From contig JAWPHD010010277.1 in NCBI GenBank assembly GCA_037043455.1, positions 1 through 64,000 of the forward strand: 64,000 nt of DNA. The letters run 5' to 3'. The stretch is from Cyrtodaria siliqua (lineage: Eukaryota; Mollusca; Bivalvia; Adapedonta; Hiatellidae). The translations under genes and the position numbers were made by a program. How positions within the stretch are numbered: the first letter of the stretch is position 1; each line of letters starts with the position of its first letter. Below, in pieces: positions 24,935-35,343 of the stretch. The notes beneath the pieces are model-generated. The model saw only the letters and a program-made list of their open reading frames with translations, was not told the DNA's origin and ran no database searches.

Positions 24935-25089
24935 GTCTCAACTAGTGATGGTCCGATTGTCGCTACGTCGCCAACATCGGTTAGGAAAATCCAGAGCGAC
25001 GATAATCGATTACGAATTTCTGTTCCGCGACTTCGCGAAAGTTTTGTACCGTACCCAAGGGAGACAAATCAGTGATCACGTCGTCAGCG

Positions 25090-25221
25090 ATGGAGGAACG
25101 CGATGTTGAACTTCAACAACTTTTTCCTCATCCAGGAACGAAAACTAAATCGCTGGCATTGGATTTCTTTAAATTTAAAAAAGGAGGCGACGAGAAGATC
25201 GACTCTAGTGTCGCAATTTGA
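25090..25221 (+). pseudogene. Remnant N-terminus of a possible BED-finger hAT transposase
   Basis: A 43-codon frame starting MEERDVELQQLFPHPG and containing LALDFFKFKKGGDEKID. The SLxxDFFKF pattern resembles the start of a BED zinc-finger domain, but no cysteines or histidines of the finger follow before the stop. Identification is tentative and depends on its position just inside a hAT end. Confidence 0.35.
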
Positions 25222-25808
25222 AAAATTTGCAGAAAGCAATATGCAAACAAAGCTAATTTGTTTTAATATATCGGTAGATGTTTTCGGATAGTAACTAATT
25301 CGGATGCATGATTCGTTGTAGTCGTGTACATTTATAAATATTTAGATAGTTAAATGGAAATAATACTATGTTGGAATGCACATTTAAAAATTGTAATTGT
25401 AATTGAAGCTCTATTATTTGATATATTTCAAGAAAAAGTAATGGCTTCATTATTTTTGAAATCACTCATATGTGAATGTGTCGGTCATATGACTCAGTAA
25501 CTGTGAGTTTCAGCACTTTATGGACTTTCTAGTCATTTAAAAAGGTTCTAGTATTACTTTTCTTCTGTTGTTAACTTGTTAGCCAGTTTGTGTCAAGTTA
25601 CCTGTTTCGGCTGTTTGTCAAATTGTCATTTACAAAATTACAATAATGAATTTTAATGATTATAAAGCAGCAGACAAAAGCATTGTTATTTTTGCTTGTC
25701 CATTTCCACAAATGATGTATAATGCTAATATACTTTTTTCTGTTTTTATTTTAATTGTAACAGAAATTACTTTATACAAACAGTGAAGATTGTAGAGTCT
25801 TCCTTGTC

Positions 25809-26056
25809 AACAGTTCGGCAGGGATGGAAACTAAGCTTGGTTGCCCATTTGCCCAAATGGGCAACCATCTTATGAATTTTGGTTGCCCAGCTGAAAATGA
25901 GCCCATGGCATGTTCTGAGCATATGTGTAAGTTTAGCTTGTCGAAAAAGCTAGTCGCCTGGGCGGACTACCAACTTATGAAATTTACTTGCCCAGCTTGG
26001 AATTTAGTTGCCCGGGCGATCGGGCAACCATTAGTTTCCATCCCTGGAACAGTTCG
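25809..26056. mobile_element. Foldback/MITE-like element nested in the hAT element
   Basis: A 230-bp insert (25818-26047) with 16-bp inverted ends CAGGGATGGAAACTAA and several internal palindromic GGTTGCCC / GGGCAACC boxes. AACAGTTCG flanks it on both sides (25809-25817, 26048-26056), a 9-bp match; 8 bp would be expected of hAT and 9 of Mutator. Non-coding; the plus-strand frame running through it is an artefact of the repeats. Confidence 0.8.
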
Positions 26057-26182
26057 CTGTTGATTGAATGATTCTTCTACTTCAACCGATTATTAATCGG
26101 AAAGTTATCGATTATACACCATCCGATTAAACCGATTATCGATTGTGAAAAATTTCAGCCGATTTCCATCACTAGTCTCAAC

Positions 26183-26992
26183 CCATTCATGGTCTATTCG
26201 AATTCCAGAATCTTTGTACAAAGGTCTATTTTCCATTAGCCAATGAAGACCTGTGAAAACACGCAGTGGTCTCACGTTTTCTACAAAGTCATTCTTTTTG
26301 TAACAGAGTTTTTTCTTCAGTTTCACGGGAATAGTTAAATCTGTATCCATTTGCCTTGGGAGAGATTTTACAATAGGTTGAATATCAACAGGAACATTGA
26401 CAACATTTCCCTTGATCGATAATTGTCTACCTCGAGGCAACTCTCTTATTTGCATGAATGGATTTCTCAGGGAAACGAGTCGTTCTTCCAACTGGTGTAA
26501 ATAAAGCTCTTTTGGTTTCTTTGGAAAGCCCATTTTGTTAGCCACAGACAAAGTTGGAGTCTTCCCTTGTCTTATTGTTGAAGTGCATGTTCTGCAGATG
26601 TATTCCTTGTTACCTACAGATAGCTTGTTTGTCAAGTACTTGTCAATAATGTCTTCAGACTGTCTTGCTCGAAAACCATCAGTGGTCGTTACTGAATGTT
26701 CAAACCAAGTTTGATGGCAACAAGAGCAAACATATAATGGACCTTTTCCAATAATCTCGTGAAAATATGCTATACAACTGATGATGTCCTCTTTGTATTT
26801 CTTTTTGTTTTTCCTCTCCTCCTTTCCATCATCGTTCAACTGGCCAATTCGATGTTCTGATTTCCTATCTTGGTCCCTTTTTCTTTCTTCTTCTTTCCAG
26901 TGTGTATCAGTTCTCTTTTGACTTTTTGCAATTCTTTCTTTTTCTTTGAAAAATACATTTTCTCTTGATCTTTTCTTAGATTTATTTTCCAT
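26183..26992 (-). pseudogene. Helentron DUF6570-like region
   Basis: The frame begins in a charged K/R/E-rich segment. It then has CCHQTWFEHSV and YICRTCTSTI, a pair of cysteine clusters likely to bind metal. The conserved stretch follows with KPKELYLHQLEERLVSLRNP, FMQIRELPRGRQLSIKGNVV, VNVPVDIQPIVKSLPRQMDT and LHWLMENRPLY. This matches the domain annotated DUF6570 in many Helitron and Pif1-like proteins, where it precedes Rep. The molecular role is not known. The frame reads to DHEWVET at the hAT target site and resumes on the other side. Confidence 0.78.
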
Positions 26993-27345
26993 TTCTCTTT
27001 CTGCAGCTCTTTTACTTTCTACTTGTCTGGATGATTTTTTGCTAATTTTTTCTTTCTCTCTTTCTGCAGCTCTTTTACTTTCTACTTGTCTGGATGATTT
27101 TTTGCTGTTTTTTTCTTACTCTCTTTCTGCAGCTCTTTTGCTTTCAATGTCTCTGACAGACTTTCTGCTGTGCTTTTCCCTTTCTCTTTCTGCAGTTCTT
27201 TTACTTTCTACTTGTCTGGATGATTTTTTGCTAATTTTTTCTTTCTCTCTTTCTGCAGCTCTTTTACTTTCTACTTGTCTGGATGATTTTTTGCTGTTTT
27301 TTTCTTTCTCTCTTTCTGCAGCTCTTACTTTCTATTTGTCTTAAT
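26970..27345 (-). repeat. 63-bp coding minisatellite in the Helentron polyprotein
   Basis: About six copies of a 63-bp unit on the minus strand encode a 21-residue repeat starting ESKRAAEREK and ending KKSSRQV, strongly basic and likely helical. One copy near 27320 lacks two bases (CTCTTACTTTC against CTCTTTTACTTTC), which shifts the C76-OTU frame to its stop at 27264. Copies differ slightly in the KIS/NS part. Confidence 0.85.
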
Positions 27346-29651
27346 GTCCTTTTGTTATGTTTTTCCATCTGTCTCTCATTGTACCTATGAGTATGGTCTT
27401 TCCTTCTAAGTCTCATGTATTCTTTCATATATTGCCTGTGCTTTATTTCCTTTAAAGAACTATCAGACATGTTCTTTTGAGACTTAAAAGAATTCTTTTG
27501 TGACTGATCTATGAAGTAATTTTTAAGCAATGTGTTTTGCTCCTTACCAATACAACAGTTTTTAGCAGATGGGTTAAGTGAACTCAGTCTTAATTGCTGG
27601 TCATCATTTTGGTTTGCTTTGTACAATATATCTAGAGATTCAACTGATTTGCCTTCGTAAGTATTCAAAGGTTCTGTTATAGACATCAAGATATTTGGTG
27701 ATGTTTCAACAGTCTCTACAACATCATAATGACAATAAGCAACATGTTTCAGATAGATTGCTCCTGTTGACATACCAATTCTAAATTGGGCGAGATCAAA
27801 CTTTTGCCAAACTTCAGAAGAATATATGTAGATGTCCATTTTCAAAAGCAATACCGCAGCAAAGATTTCAACTTCTGTTGCCCATGTTCCGAATTTATTA
27901 ACATTACTACTTTGCAGGTAGTCTTGCATAGATCTGTAAGTCTCTCTCAAATATGGTTTCATCTGTTCAGGTGACGTTTGCATTAAATGAACCAATTTTT
28001 TTCTCATTGTCAAATGATTTTCTTTAGTTACAGAAATTGAAAATGACAAAGCTCTGAAAAAGCAATTTCCGTCCCTGGTTATTTCTCTTGTTTTTGATGG
28101 CTGACCAATATTGATCACCATTACTGCAGGATTATCACCTCCAATGTAGGATAAGCACAATGTTTTGCAGAGGTTGACCTTTGATTGTTTTGTTAAAGGA
28201 TGAAATGAGAATGCTTTAACATGAGAAGCATGTATAAAGATTACCTCAGTCTCGGTTTCTGTTGCTTTGTTTGCATTAGTCATTTCACCGATACTTCCTT
28301 TATTGTTTAATGCAATACCATGAAATGCACGTACAACTTGAATACCAGTAATTTCAAACTGCGAACCGTCTGGAATATTCAGAGACTTTGCTAGCTGGGA
28401 ACAATGCTGTGATACTAAAGGAATGCTGGAAAATTTCAAACAAATGCTTTTGCCTGCTTCACTGAGAAAGCCATTGTTATCCCTGGCATGTGAATCAAAT
28501 AAACAATAGCAACCATCCACTTCTATAACTGCGAAAGTATTTCCACCAAAGCACACAAAACATGATTTTGACGTATTAAGTGAAACTTGCAAAGCTTCAG
28601 TTAATGAGAACATGTTCCATCCATCAACATTTGTATCTATATGTTGTCCAAAAATTCCTGAAAGAGATTCTGAAAATTGGAAATCAAACAATCTGCCAAA
28701 TATATCCATCTTTTCAGGCAACTCACTTACAAGGAGATAGTCATTGTGTATTGTTAAACTTCTCTGCAAAAATGTGTAAAGCTCATTACCATGACGCAAT
28801 ATTGTATCTAAATCGCTTGTTTCCCAGTGTGTAAAATGTATTACGTCATTGTATGCTATACTGGCAAGAGAATTGGGAACACATTGTTTTCCACTGTTTT
28901 CTCCAAAATACATGTATTCACCTTGGTGAAAACTACCTAACACACATCTTTTGTCATTGTTAAGAGGTAGGTCATCAGCTAACCTTATACCTTCAATCAT
29001 GTTTTCTCCTGGCATGTTATCTTCATTTTGACCTGGTTTTGAACTATACTGTTTTCTGTCACATTTTCTTCTAATAAAAGATTTCTTATCTAACAAATCA
29101 AAACTAAATGCGCCATCTTTTTCGCATTTATTATCACTGGTTGTGACATCATGTGTTTCAATATATGCTTTTTCACAAGTAGTTCCCTGTTTGTTTATCG
29201 TTTGTTTTCGTTCGTTTTGGTCTATATTTGCATCTTTATTTCCAATGACCCGTGCTGCATCAGACGGTGCTGATGGTACATGAACAGTACAGACTCCGGT
29301 TTGAGAATCAGCTGGGTTCATTTTCGACCGCCCTGCAACACCATGTTTAGGTGAGGGTACATTCGCTGATGTACCATCGCACGCTGGCGAATCAGGCCTC
29401 GGAGGAATACCCCGCTTATGGGTACGCAGACTTCCTTGAGGAGGTGCCAACCTCAAGGCATTTAAAGATTTTCCCTGCGAAAGGGCTGGCTCTTGTCTGC
29501 CAGTTGGCGACTCTCCATGGCCACCTGGTAACTCTACATGGTTACCCAGCGACTCTCCATGGTCACTTCTTCTTTGCCTTATATACTGCCTTCGGGCTGC
29601 AGCCTGACATTTCAAAGAATATTTCCGTCGTCGTGGCATTTGTAGTAGCAA
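27264..29651 (-). pseudogene. Helentron N-terminal region with C76-like and OTU protease domains
   Basis: A long frame of 795 codons; the likely start is MPRRRKYS at residue 5, just after a possible splice acceptor (TTTTCAG). Residues 1-235 are basic then low complexity. Residues about 240-400 resemble peptidase C76 (herpesvirus tegument-type ubiquitin protease): SGKQCVPNSL with C257, THWETSDLDTIL, and FDSHARDNNG with D386 and H388. Residues about 520-650 form an OTU domain: TRDGNCFFRAL (D527, C530), WATEVEIFAAVLL and HYD (H641, D643). Both active sites look complete. Such domains would cleave ubiquitin chains; their benefit to the transposon is unknown. The C-terminus is frameshifted in the basic minisatellite. 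Confidence 0.8.
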
Positions 29652-31334
29652 TCTGAAAAGAGAGCAAAATATATTTGTTCAAGTATTTTCAACCATGAGT
29701 CAGATGTAGCGTTGTGATGGGAAAGACGCAGTTGACATTTAAATATGAATTTCAGGGATGTAAATGAATAATGGCATTTCCAGTATATTCATATGCTTTT
29801 GGCATAAGCGATACGAGTTAAGACTTACAGCCGAATCTTGACTTTTTTAATATCAGATATTTTTTAAATTAGGCTGCATGCATGAGGTAGAAAACACTTG
29901 TCATAACAAATTTATAAATTATTGACCATGTGTTTTGTTAAATTTTGTAACTGATAATTAAAAGGTTATGTGGGTGCTAAATTTACAGAACAAGAAACAT
30001 GGAAATTTGATGAAAAGCATTTTTTTCGAGTGGAAATAGCCTTTTCCATTTTCAGCAACAGTGACCTTGAACTTGACCGGAGTGATCCCAAATGCAATCC
30101 TAACCTTCCTTTACATATAAGGTATGTACAAAGCAACTTTCGTTCCAATATCTTATTCCATGCTGAAGTTATAGAGAGGAAACTGTTTTTGTATTTTTAG
30201 TAAAGTCACCCTGACCCCGGTGGTGCCAAATGCAATCATACTTACCCTGCAAGTTTCAGCGCAATACCTCATTCCTAACAAAAGATTTTGAGCAAAAAGC
30301 GTTTGCTAGTTTTCTATTTTTAGTAACAATGACCTTCTCCTTGACCCCAAATGCAACCCCAAGCTTCCTATACCACATTATTAACAAAAGTTATTGAACG
30401 GGGAATCGTTTTTCTATGCAACCCCAAGCTTCCTTTCCATATAAGCTACCTACTGTGCAAGTTTCATCGCAATACCTCATTCCAAACAAAAACGATTGAT
30501 CGAATAACAATGCGCCTACAGACAAGCCAAATCCAGTACACGCCCCCTAAAGATGTGTTTGCGGGGTGTGGGGGAAGGGGGACATAATAAAATATGTTAT
30601 CCTTTCCGTATAAGCTACCTACTCTGCAAGTTTCATCGCAATACCTCATTCGTAACAAAAACGATTGATCGAATGAAATAGCTACCCAGTTTGTGATACA
30701 ATTTAAACATTCTCATTTTCAAGAATGTCCAGCCAAATCGCGGATAGGGCACCTGTTGTATTTTTTGTTTGTATGTATGATGTTTTACATCATTTTCAAC
30801 ACATGTAGTAAGGATATATATTATGGCAGTCGATTTTTTGTGGTGGAGGCAGACCACCCATTTTTCTTGGGTAAAACCAGTACTGTACACCTCCCACCAT
30901 CCGTAAGAATCGACACTTCCTCACTTTCAAGTCGAGCTGGCACTTTGATTCTAACCAGCAGTGGTGTGAGGCGAAGGTTTACAATGCAACGCCGTTAACC
31001 ATTCAGCCACAGAGACGCTGTTGTAGCAGCGCTGGGTATGAGTGTCATAAAATATCAACAACATTTGTCAAAGCAGAATGCCTTGTTTGCATGTTCACAT
31101 CTATTTAATCGACTGATCAGAAAATTGGACACTAAACCTTCTTTCACAGTAATTTTTTACACCTGTTTGGGAATGGTACCAGTACCCATTTAATTGGAAA
31201 CATTCGCATTTGTTTGCCTTAAATTGGGACTTTTCCACAATCAAACAAAAAAGATATTGTAGAGAACTAAAGATAAGCAAGGTATTTGTTTAAATACCCA
31301 ATTAAAAAAGGCAAAATACCCAATTAAAATGAAG
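29652..31334. repeat. Upstream of the Helentron: diverged tandem repeats
   Basis: About four diverged units of roughly 170 bp at 30040-30680 share TTTAGTAAC.ATGACCTT, CCAAATGCAA.CCTAACCTTCCTTT and GCAAGTTTCATCGCAATACC. A related stretch in the opposite orientation lies near 48500-49040. No Helentron 5' terminus on the minus strand (reverse complement of AACAAGA) was found. A tRNA-like stretch is listed separately. Confidence 0.5.
30936..31019 (-). repeat. tRNA-like (SINE head or decayed tRNA) sequence
   Basis: On the minus strand GTGGCTGAATGGTTAACGGC looks like a Ser/Leu-type A box and D arm, and GGTTAGAATCAAAG some 50 bases on resembles a B box. Cloverleaf pairing is poor, so it is more likely a tRNA-derived SINE fragment or pseudo-tRNA than a functional gene. 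Confidence 0.4.
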
Positions 31335-32200
31335 AAAACAAGAAATATCACTGTAAGTGACAAAATCCCCCGAAGTGGTTTTGACCTTTGATTTCTAAGT
31401 GTGACCTTGGAGGCACACATCTGGATTTTGCGTGCGACACATCGTTTTTTTGTTGTGATCACTTGTGCGAAGTTATTTGGAAATTTGCCCATGAATATAA
31501 ACCCGACACGAAAGCACTTCTTTTTTACCTTAGACCTTTAAGTGTGACCTTGACATTTAAGGTACGGACCTGGGTTTTGCGCGTGATCATTTGTGCCCAG
31601 GTAATTAAAAATCCAAGGAGGGGTTTTGAAGGGTGCAGTAAGGACACAAACTGCGGAATAATGGATGGACGGACGGACAGTGCGATGAGGTACAGACCTG
31701 GATATTGCGTGAGACACATCGTCTTATGGTGATGACTTGTGACAAGTTATTTACAAATCCATGCAGGGGATGTGACGTTACGATCCGGACACGAAAATGC
31801 ATACTTGTTTTTGACCTATGAACTGCAAGTGTGACCTTGATTGTTGAGGTACAGACCTGGGTTTTGCGCGCGACATATTGTCTTGTTATGGTGATCACTT
31901 GTGTCAAGTTATTTAAAAATCCCTGCATGGGAAGTGACGTTACGGTGCGGACACGAAATTGCGTACCTGTTTTTGACCTATGAACTGCAAGTGTTACCTT
32001 GACCTTTGAGGTACGGACCTGGGTTTTGGGCACGACATCGTCTTATGGTGATCACTTGCGCCAAGTTAATTAAAAATCCATGCAGGGTTTGCTAAGGTAC
32101 AGTGCGGACACAAACTGCAGGATGACGAACAGAAATTTTGACGTATCAATTGCAAGTGTCACATTGACCTTTGAGGTATGGCAAAAGTTGTTCAAAGTAA
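31335..32200 (+). mobile_element. Pearl-like repeat, family F
   Basis: Begins AACAAGAAATATCACTGTAAG, the AACAAGA-plus-palindrome start seen in other pearls (here TCACTGTAAGTGA). About five units of roughly 150 bp follow, sharing GTGACCTTGACCTTTGAGGT, CCTGGGTTTTGCGCG and GTGATCACTTGTGCCAAGTT. An ACGG tract lies inside the array near 31665. No clear 3' hairpin was found, so the copy is probably truncated. Confidence 0.55.
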
Positions 32201-33350
32201 AGTTGTCACTGGCCCAACAAAAAACGTCTGGGCGACTGCCCAAAATCAGTAAAAAAAAATCATTTTAATCAATTATTTTCGGAGAACTGTCAACTACCGT
32301 CGTCACTTGGTAAAAGGTAGACAACACTTTATTTCTCTTGCGACATGTTAGTTACGAACGCAGCGATTGGTTCAAATAAACTATTGAACCAATGAAAGTG
32401 CATGTAACATATGATAACTGTGTAAAGTCAAAGAAAATGCAAGACGCATGGTCATTTCTTAAACGCACTAACGCTGCGGAATTTAAAAAGCAGTCAAAGT
32501 ATGCGAAGTAAATATTTTTTCTGTTAATCATAAATGTCGACATACGATGCTAGTCGGTAATTTCGATTGTGCGTCAAGTCTGCTTAAAATCAGCGGCGGA
32601 TTCAGCAATTTGAAAGGGGGGGGGGGGGGGGGTGTGTGTGAGGGTCCAAGTCTATTAGTATTATCGGAGTCCAATTTCCTGCGTTTATTAAAGTACTAGT
32701 ATGAGCCTCAAATACATAGCATAGCACAGAGGTGCTGTCAAAGAGATCAGTAAAATTTTGCCACTTCACTTTACCAATCTTCCACAAAGGTTCCTTACAT
32801 AAAAAAATGTTACCATCTCTGAGACTGTATTGCCTTTGGGCTGTGATGACAGTCACACTGAATCTGATTATTCTCATGATGAGGAATACAGCAGTGAGGC
32901 GGGGGTGTGGCGGGCTATGTGCCGGGAAGGACTTATTGAAGAATAATGGACCAAAAAATAAAATGTTCTACCTGTTTATTCTCATTTTTCTTTACTTTGT
33001 TGACATAAAAAGTTAAAAAATATTTGGGCCTCCAATGTTCATTTTTGGGCCAGTGACTCAAAATTTTTACTTGCCCAATTTTTTTTTTCCGGGCCAGCTA
33101 AAGGTATAGACACAAACTCAAAATGACGAACGGTGCGATTACTATATGCCGCAAGTAATAAAAGTTGTCAACAAATCTATGCAAATTAAGCAATATTGTT
33201 GAAGGGACAACCAGTCACCTTGTATAAATTGGGAAGTATTTCCATCGATAAAATGGCCAAATTGAGAGCTGTGAACGTCAACATTGTTACGTTAGGGCAA
33301 AGGAAAAGCCTAAAAAGTATAAATGAACACTATTACATAACTGGAAGCCG
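32201..33350. other. Non-coding segment with a G homopolymer
   Basis: No coding or clear element ends. A run of about 17 G followed by GTGTGTGTG begins near 32618. GGGCCAGTGACTCAAAATTT-type sequence near 33045 and CACTGGCCCAACAAAAAACG near 32207 look like an inverted pair of an old repeat bracketing roughly 850 bp. Confidence 0.4.
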
Positions 33351-34740
33351 TTTTTAGTTCTACTGCCCGAAGGTCAGCAGAGCTTATGGGATGACGAGCT
33401 CTTCTTCGTTTGTCCGTCCGTCTGTTAACTTTTGCCTTGTGAACATTCTAGGGCCTTCATTATTAATCGGATCTTTACGAAACTTTGCTGGTGTCTTTAT
33501 ATCAATAAACGCTCGAAAAAAGTTCGAACAAGAGCATCAAGAATTGCAAGGCAATCCATAGTCCCCCACCGGCCCAGACAAACATTTTCTATGATGGAAG
33601 TCAAACATCAAGGTGAAGGTCACAATGACCTTATTTTGATACGCGACACACCGCTATCCCAAGATGTATTTACATACCACGTTTGGTGTCTGTGTGATAG
33701 TATTGAAAATACGGTCCGGCCAAGCATTTTCTATGACAGAGGTCACAATGACCTTATTTTGGTACGCGACACACCGCTATCCCAAGATGTATCCACATCC
33801 CAAGTTTGGTACTCTTAGTGTTATAGTATCGAAAATACGGTGTGGACAAGCATTGTCTATGACAGAAGTCAAGGTGAAGGTGACAATGACCTTATTTCGG
33901 TATGCGACACACCGCTATCCCAAGATGTATCCACGTCCCAAGTTTGGTATGTGGAAGTGTTATAGATTTGAAAATACGGTGCGGACAAGCATTTTCTATG
34001 GCAGAGGTGAAGGTCAGAGTGACCTTATTTCGTTAATCGACACACCGCTACTCCAAAATGTATCTACATACCAAGTTTGGTATCTCAAAGTGTTATAGTA
34101 TTGACAATATGGCCCAAACAAGCACTTCGGAAGGACAAACGGGGCACAAACCTATAGTCCCCCTGGAACCGGTGGGGGACTAAAAACCAGCCAGATCGGA
34201 TTAATTTCACCGCAGTTATGGCCCTTGTGTTGCCGAAAAATGCCATATTAAGCCTTGTGAACACTCTAGGACCTTAATTTATTATTATTTGATGTTTACC
34301 AAACTTGCAGAGATTTTTAATATCAATGGAAGTTCGGAGAAGTTCGAAATCCAGCAAAATCGGATCAGTAACACTGGAGTTATGGCCCTTGCTTTTTTCT
34401 GAAAAATGCTATTTTCTGACTTGTGAACACTCTAGCATGTTCATTTATTATTTGATCTTTACCAAACTTGCAGAGATGGTTAATATCAATGAAAGCTTGG
34501 ACAAGTTCAAAAACCAGCTAAATTGGGTTAGTAACACCAGAGTTATGGCCCTTGTTTTTTTTAGAAAAATGCCATTTTCTGCCTTGTGAACACTCTAGCA
34601 CCTATATTTATTTGTTGATCTTTACCAAACTGACAGAAATATTTAATAGAAATGAAAGCTTGGACAACTTCGAAAACCAGCTAAATTGGGTCGGAAACGC
34701 CAGAGTTATGGCCCCTGTTTTTATAAAAAAATAAAAAAAA
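33351..34740 (-). mobile_element. Pearl-like non-autonomous Helentron A2, interrupted
   Basis: Reverse-oriented copy of family A. TTTTAGTTCTACTGCCCGAAGG at 33351 is the reverse complement of the family's 3' hairpin, followed by CCGTCCGTC and units with GTTATGGCCCTTG, TTGTGAACACTCTAG and ATCTTTACCAAACTTGCAGA. It is split at GTTCGAA/AACCAGCC (33527/34184) by pearl D. The 5' part is truncated near 34740. Confidence 0.75.
33528..34184 (+). mobile_element. Pearl-like element, family D, nested in A2
   Basis: A 657-bp insert starting ACAAGAGCATCAAGAATTGC with subterminal AGTCCCCCACCGG, and ending in the hairpin AGTCCCCCTGG-AA-CCGGTGGGGGACT followed by AAAA. The core is four diverged units of about 140 bp containing GACACACCGCTATCCCAAGA and AAAATACGGT. 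The interrupted A2 sequence matches the family A consensus when it is removed, with no target duplication. Confidence 0.8.
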
Positions 34741-35343
34741 GTGAGCGAACTAGCGGGAAGCAGATCATCCTATTGCGAATATCGTGTGTTGTTTACATAA
34801 GCTACTGTACTTTGCAATGCACTCGACAGCTACACTCAGACAATTTGGGGTAGGAATGTGGGTGTTTTCCCAGAATCCTTAATATTTTTTGACGACAGTA
34901 CCTGTATCTGCAGCTGTCTATGTGTACCAAAGAAGTACAACAGACAATAGGCTTGTGTTATGCACAATGCTGTTATATAATTTGCAGACAATAGGCTTGT
35001 GTTATGCACAATGATGTTATATAATTTGAAAACTTCACCATCTCAACAAACATTCCCGACATGTCTGCATTGCGTCTGATAACAATCTCTCTTTTCAAGT
35101 GTTCAAAAGTAAATTATTGTCTCTTGCAGACAGGTGCGCAACAGTAGATGCCAGTCCTAGCAAGCACCTGCTACTTTCCTTTGACATTTCCGCATTGCGT
35201 CTGATAATCTCTCTTTTCAAGTGTTCAGAAGTAAATCATCGTCCCTTGCAGACAGGACTGGTGCGCGACAGTAGTTACCAGTCTTAGCAAACACCTGCTA
35301 CTTTGCTCGAACAGAGATGTAAGAATCATAAATAGCAGAAATG
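34741..35343. repeat. Short direct duplications
   Basis: CAGACAATAGGCTTGTGTTATGCACAATG occurs twice in a row (units of about 42 bp near 34942 and 34984). A unit of about 125 bp containing TTGCGTCTGATAA, CTCTCTTTTCAAGTGTTC and TAGCAA.CACCTGCTACTTT then occurs twice (about 35065-35180 and 35193-35305). No coding recognised. Confidence 0.65.

Larger units (their letters stand above)
24935..26182. mobile_element. hAT DNA transposon (non-autonomous) in the Helentron
   Basis: A 1232-bp element (24943-26174) with TAGTGATGG ends in inverted orientation and perfect 8-bp target duplications GTCTCAAC (24935-24942, 26175-26182). Subterminal regions at both ends are rich in ATCGATTA/ATCGGTTA-type motifs, possible transposase-binding sites. 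Only the first few dozen codons of a possible BED-type transposase remain (25090-25221). The element carries a nested foldback insert at 25818-26047. TIR start, length and 8-bp duplication together fit the hAT superfamily. Confidence 0.9.
19799..29651 (-). mobile_element. Autonomous Helitron2/Helentron, degenerate
   Basis: Coding modules on the minus strand run from 29651 to 19799 in this order: C76-like protease, OTU protease, K/E/R-rich repeat, DUF6570, HUH Rep (Helitron-like N), Pif1 helicase, and the start of an APE-type endonuclease. Rep plus Pif1 defines a rolling-circle Helitron; OTU and endonuclease domains are associated with the Helentron branch. Removing LINE C and the hAT element restores continuous frames at both sites. 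Remaining frameshifts lie near 19990, 22730, 24475 and 27320. The 3' coding end is cut off at the pearl boundary 19799; the 5' terminus was not identified beyond 29651. Confidence 0.85.

Noticed and set aside
25824..26063. 79-codon plus-strand frame
   Set aside because: It runs through a foldback element with repeated GGTTGCCC boxes; the frame is a by-product of the repeat.
26946..27344. Plus-strand frame rich in Leu/Ser repeats resembling membrane segments
   Set aside because: It is the antisense of the basic coding minisatellite in the Helentron polyprotein.
30936..31019. Functional tRNA gene
   Set aside because: A- and B-box-like sequences are present but the stems do not pair well and there is no clear acceptor stem.
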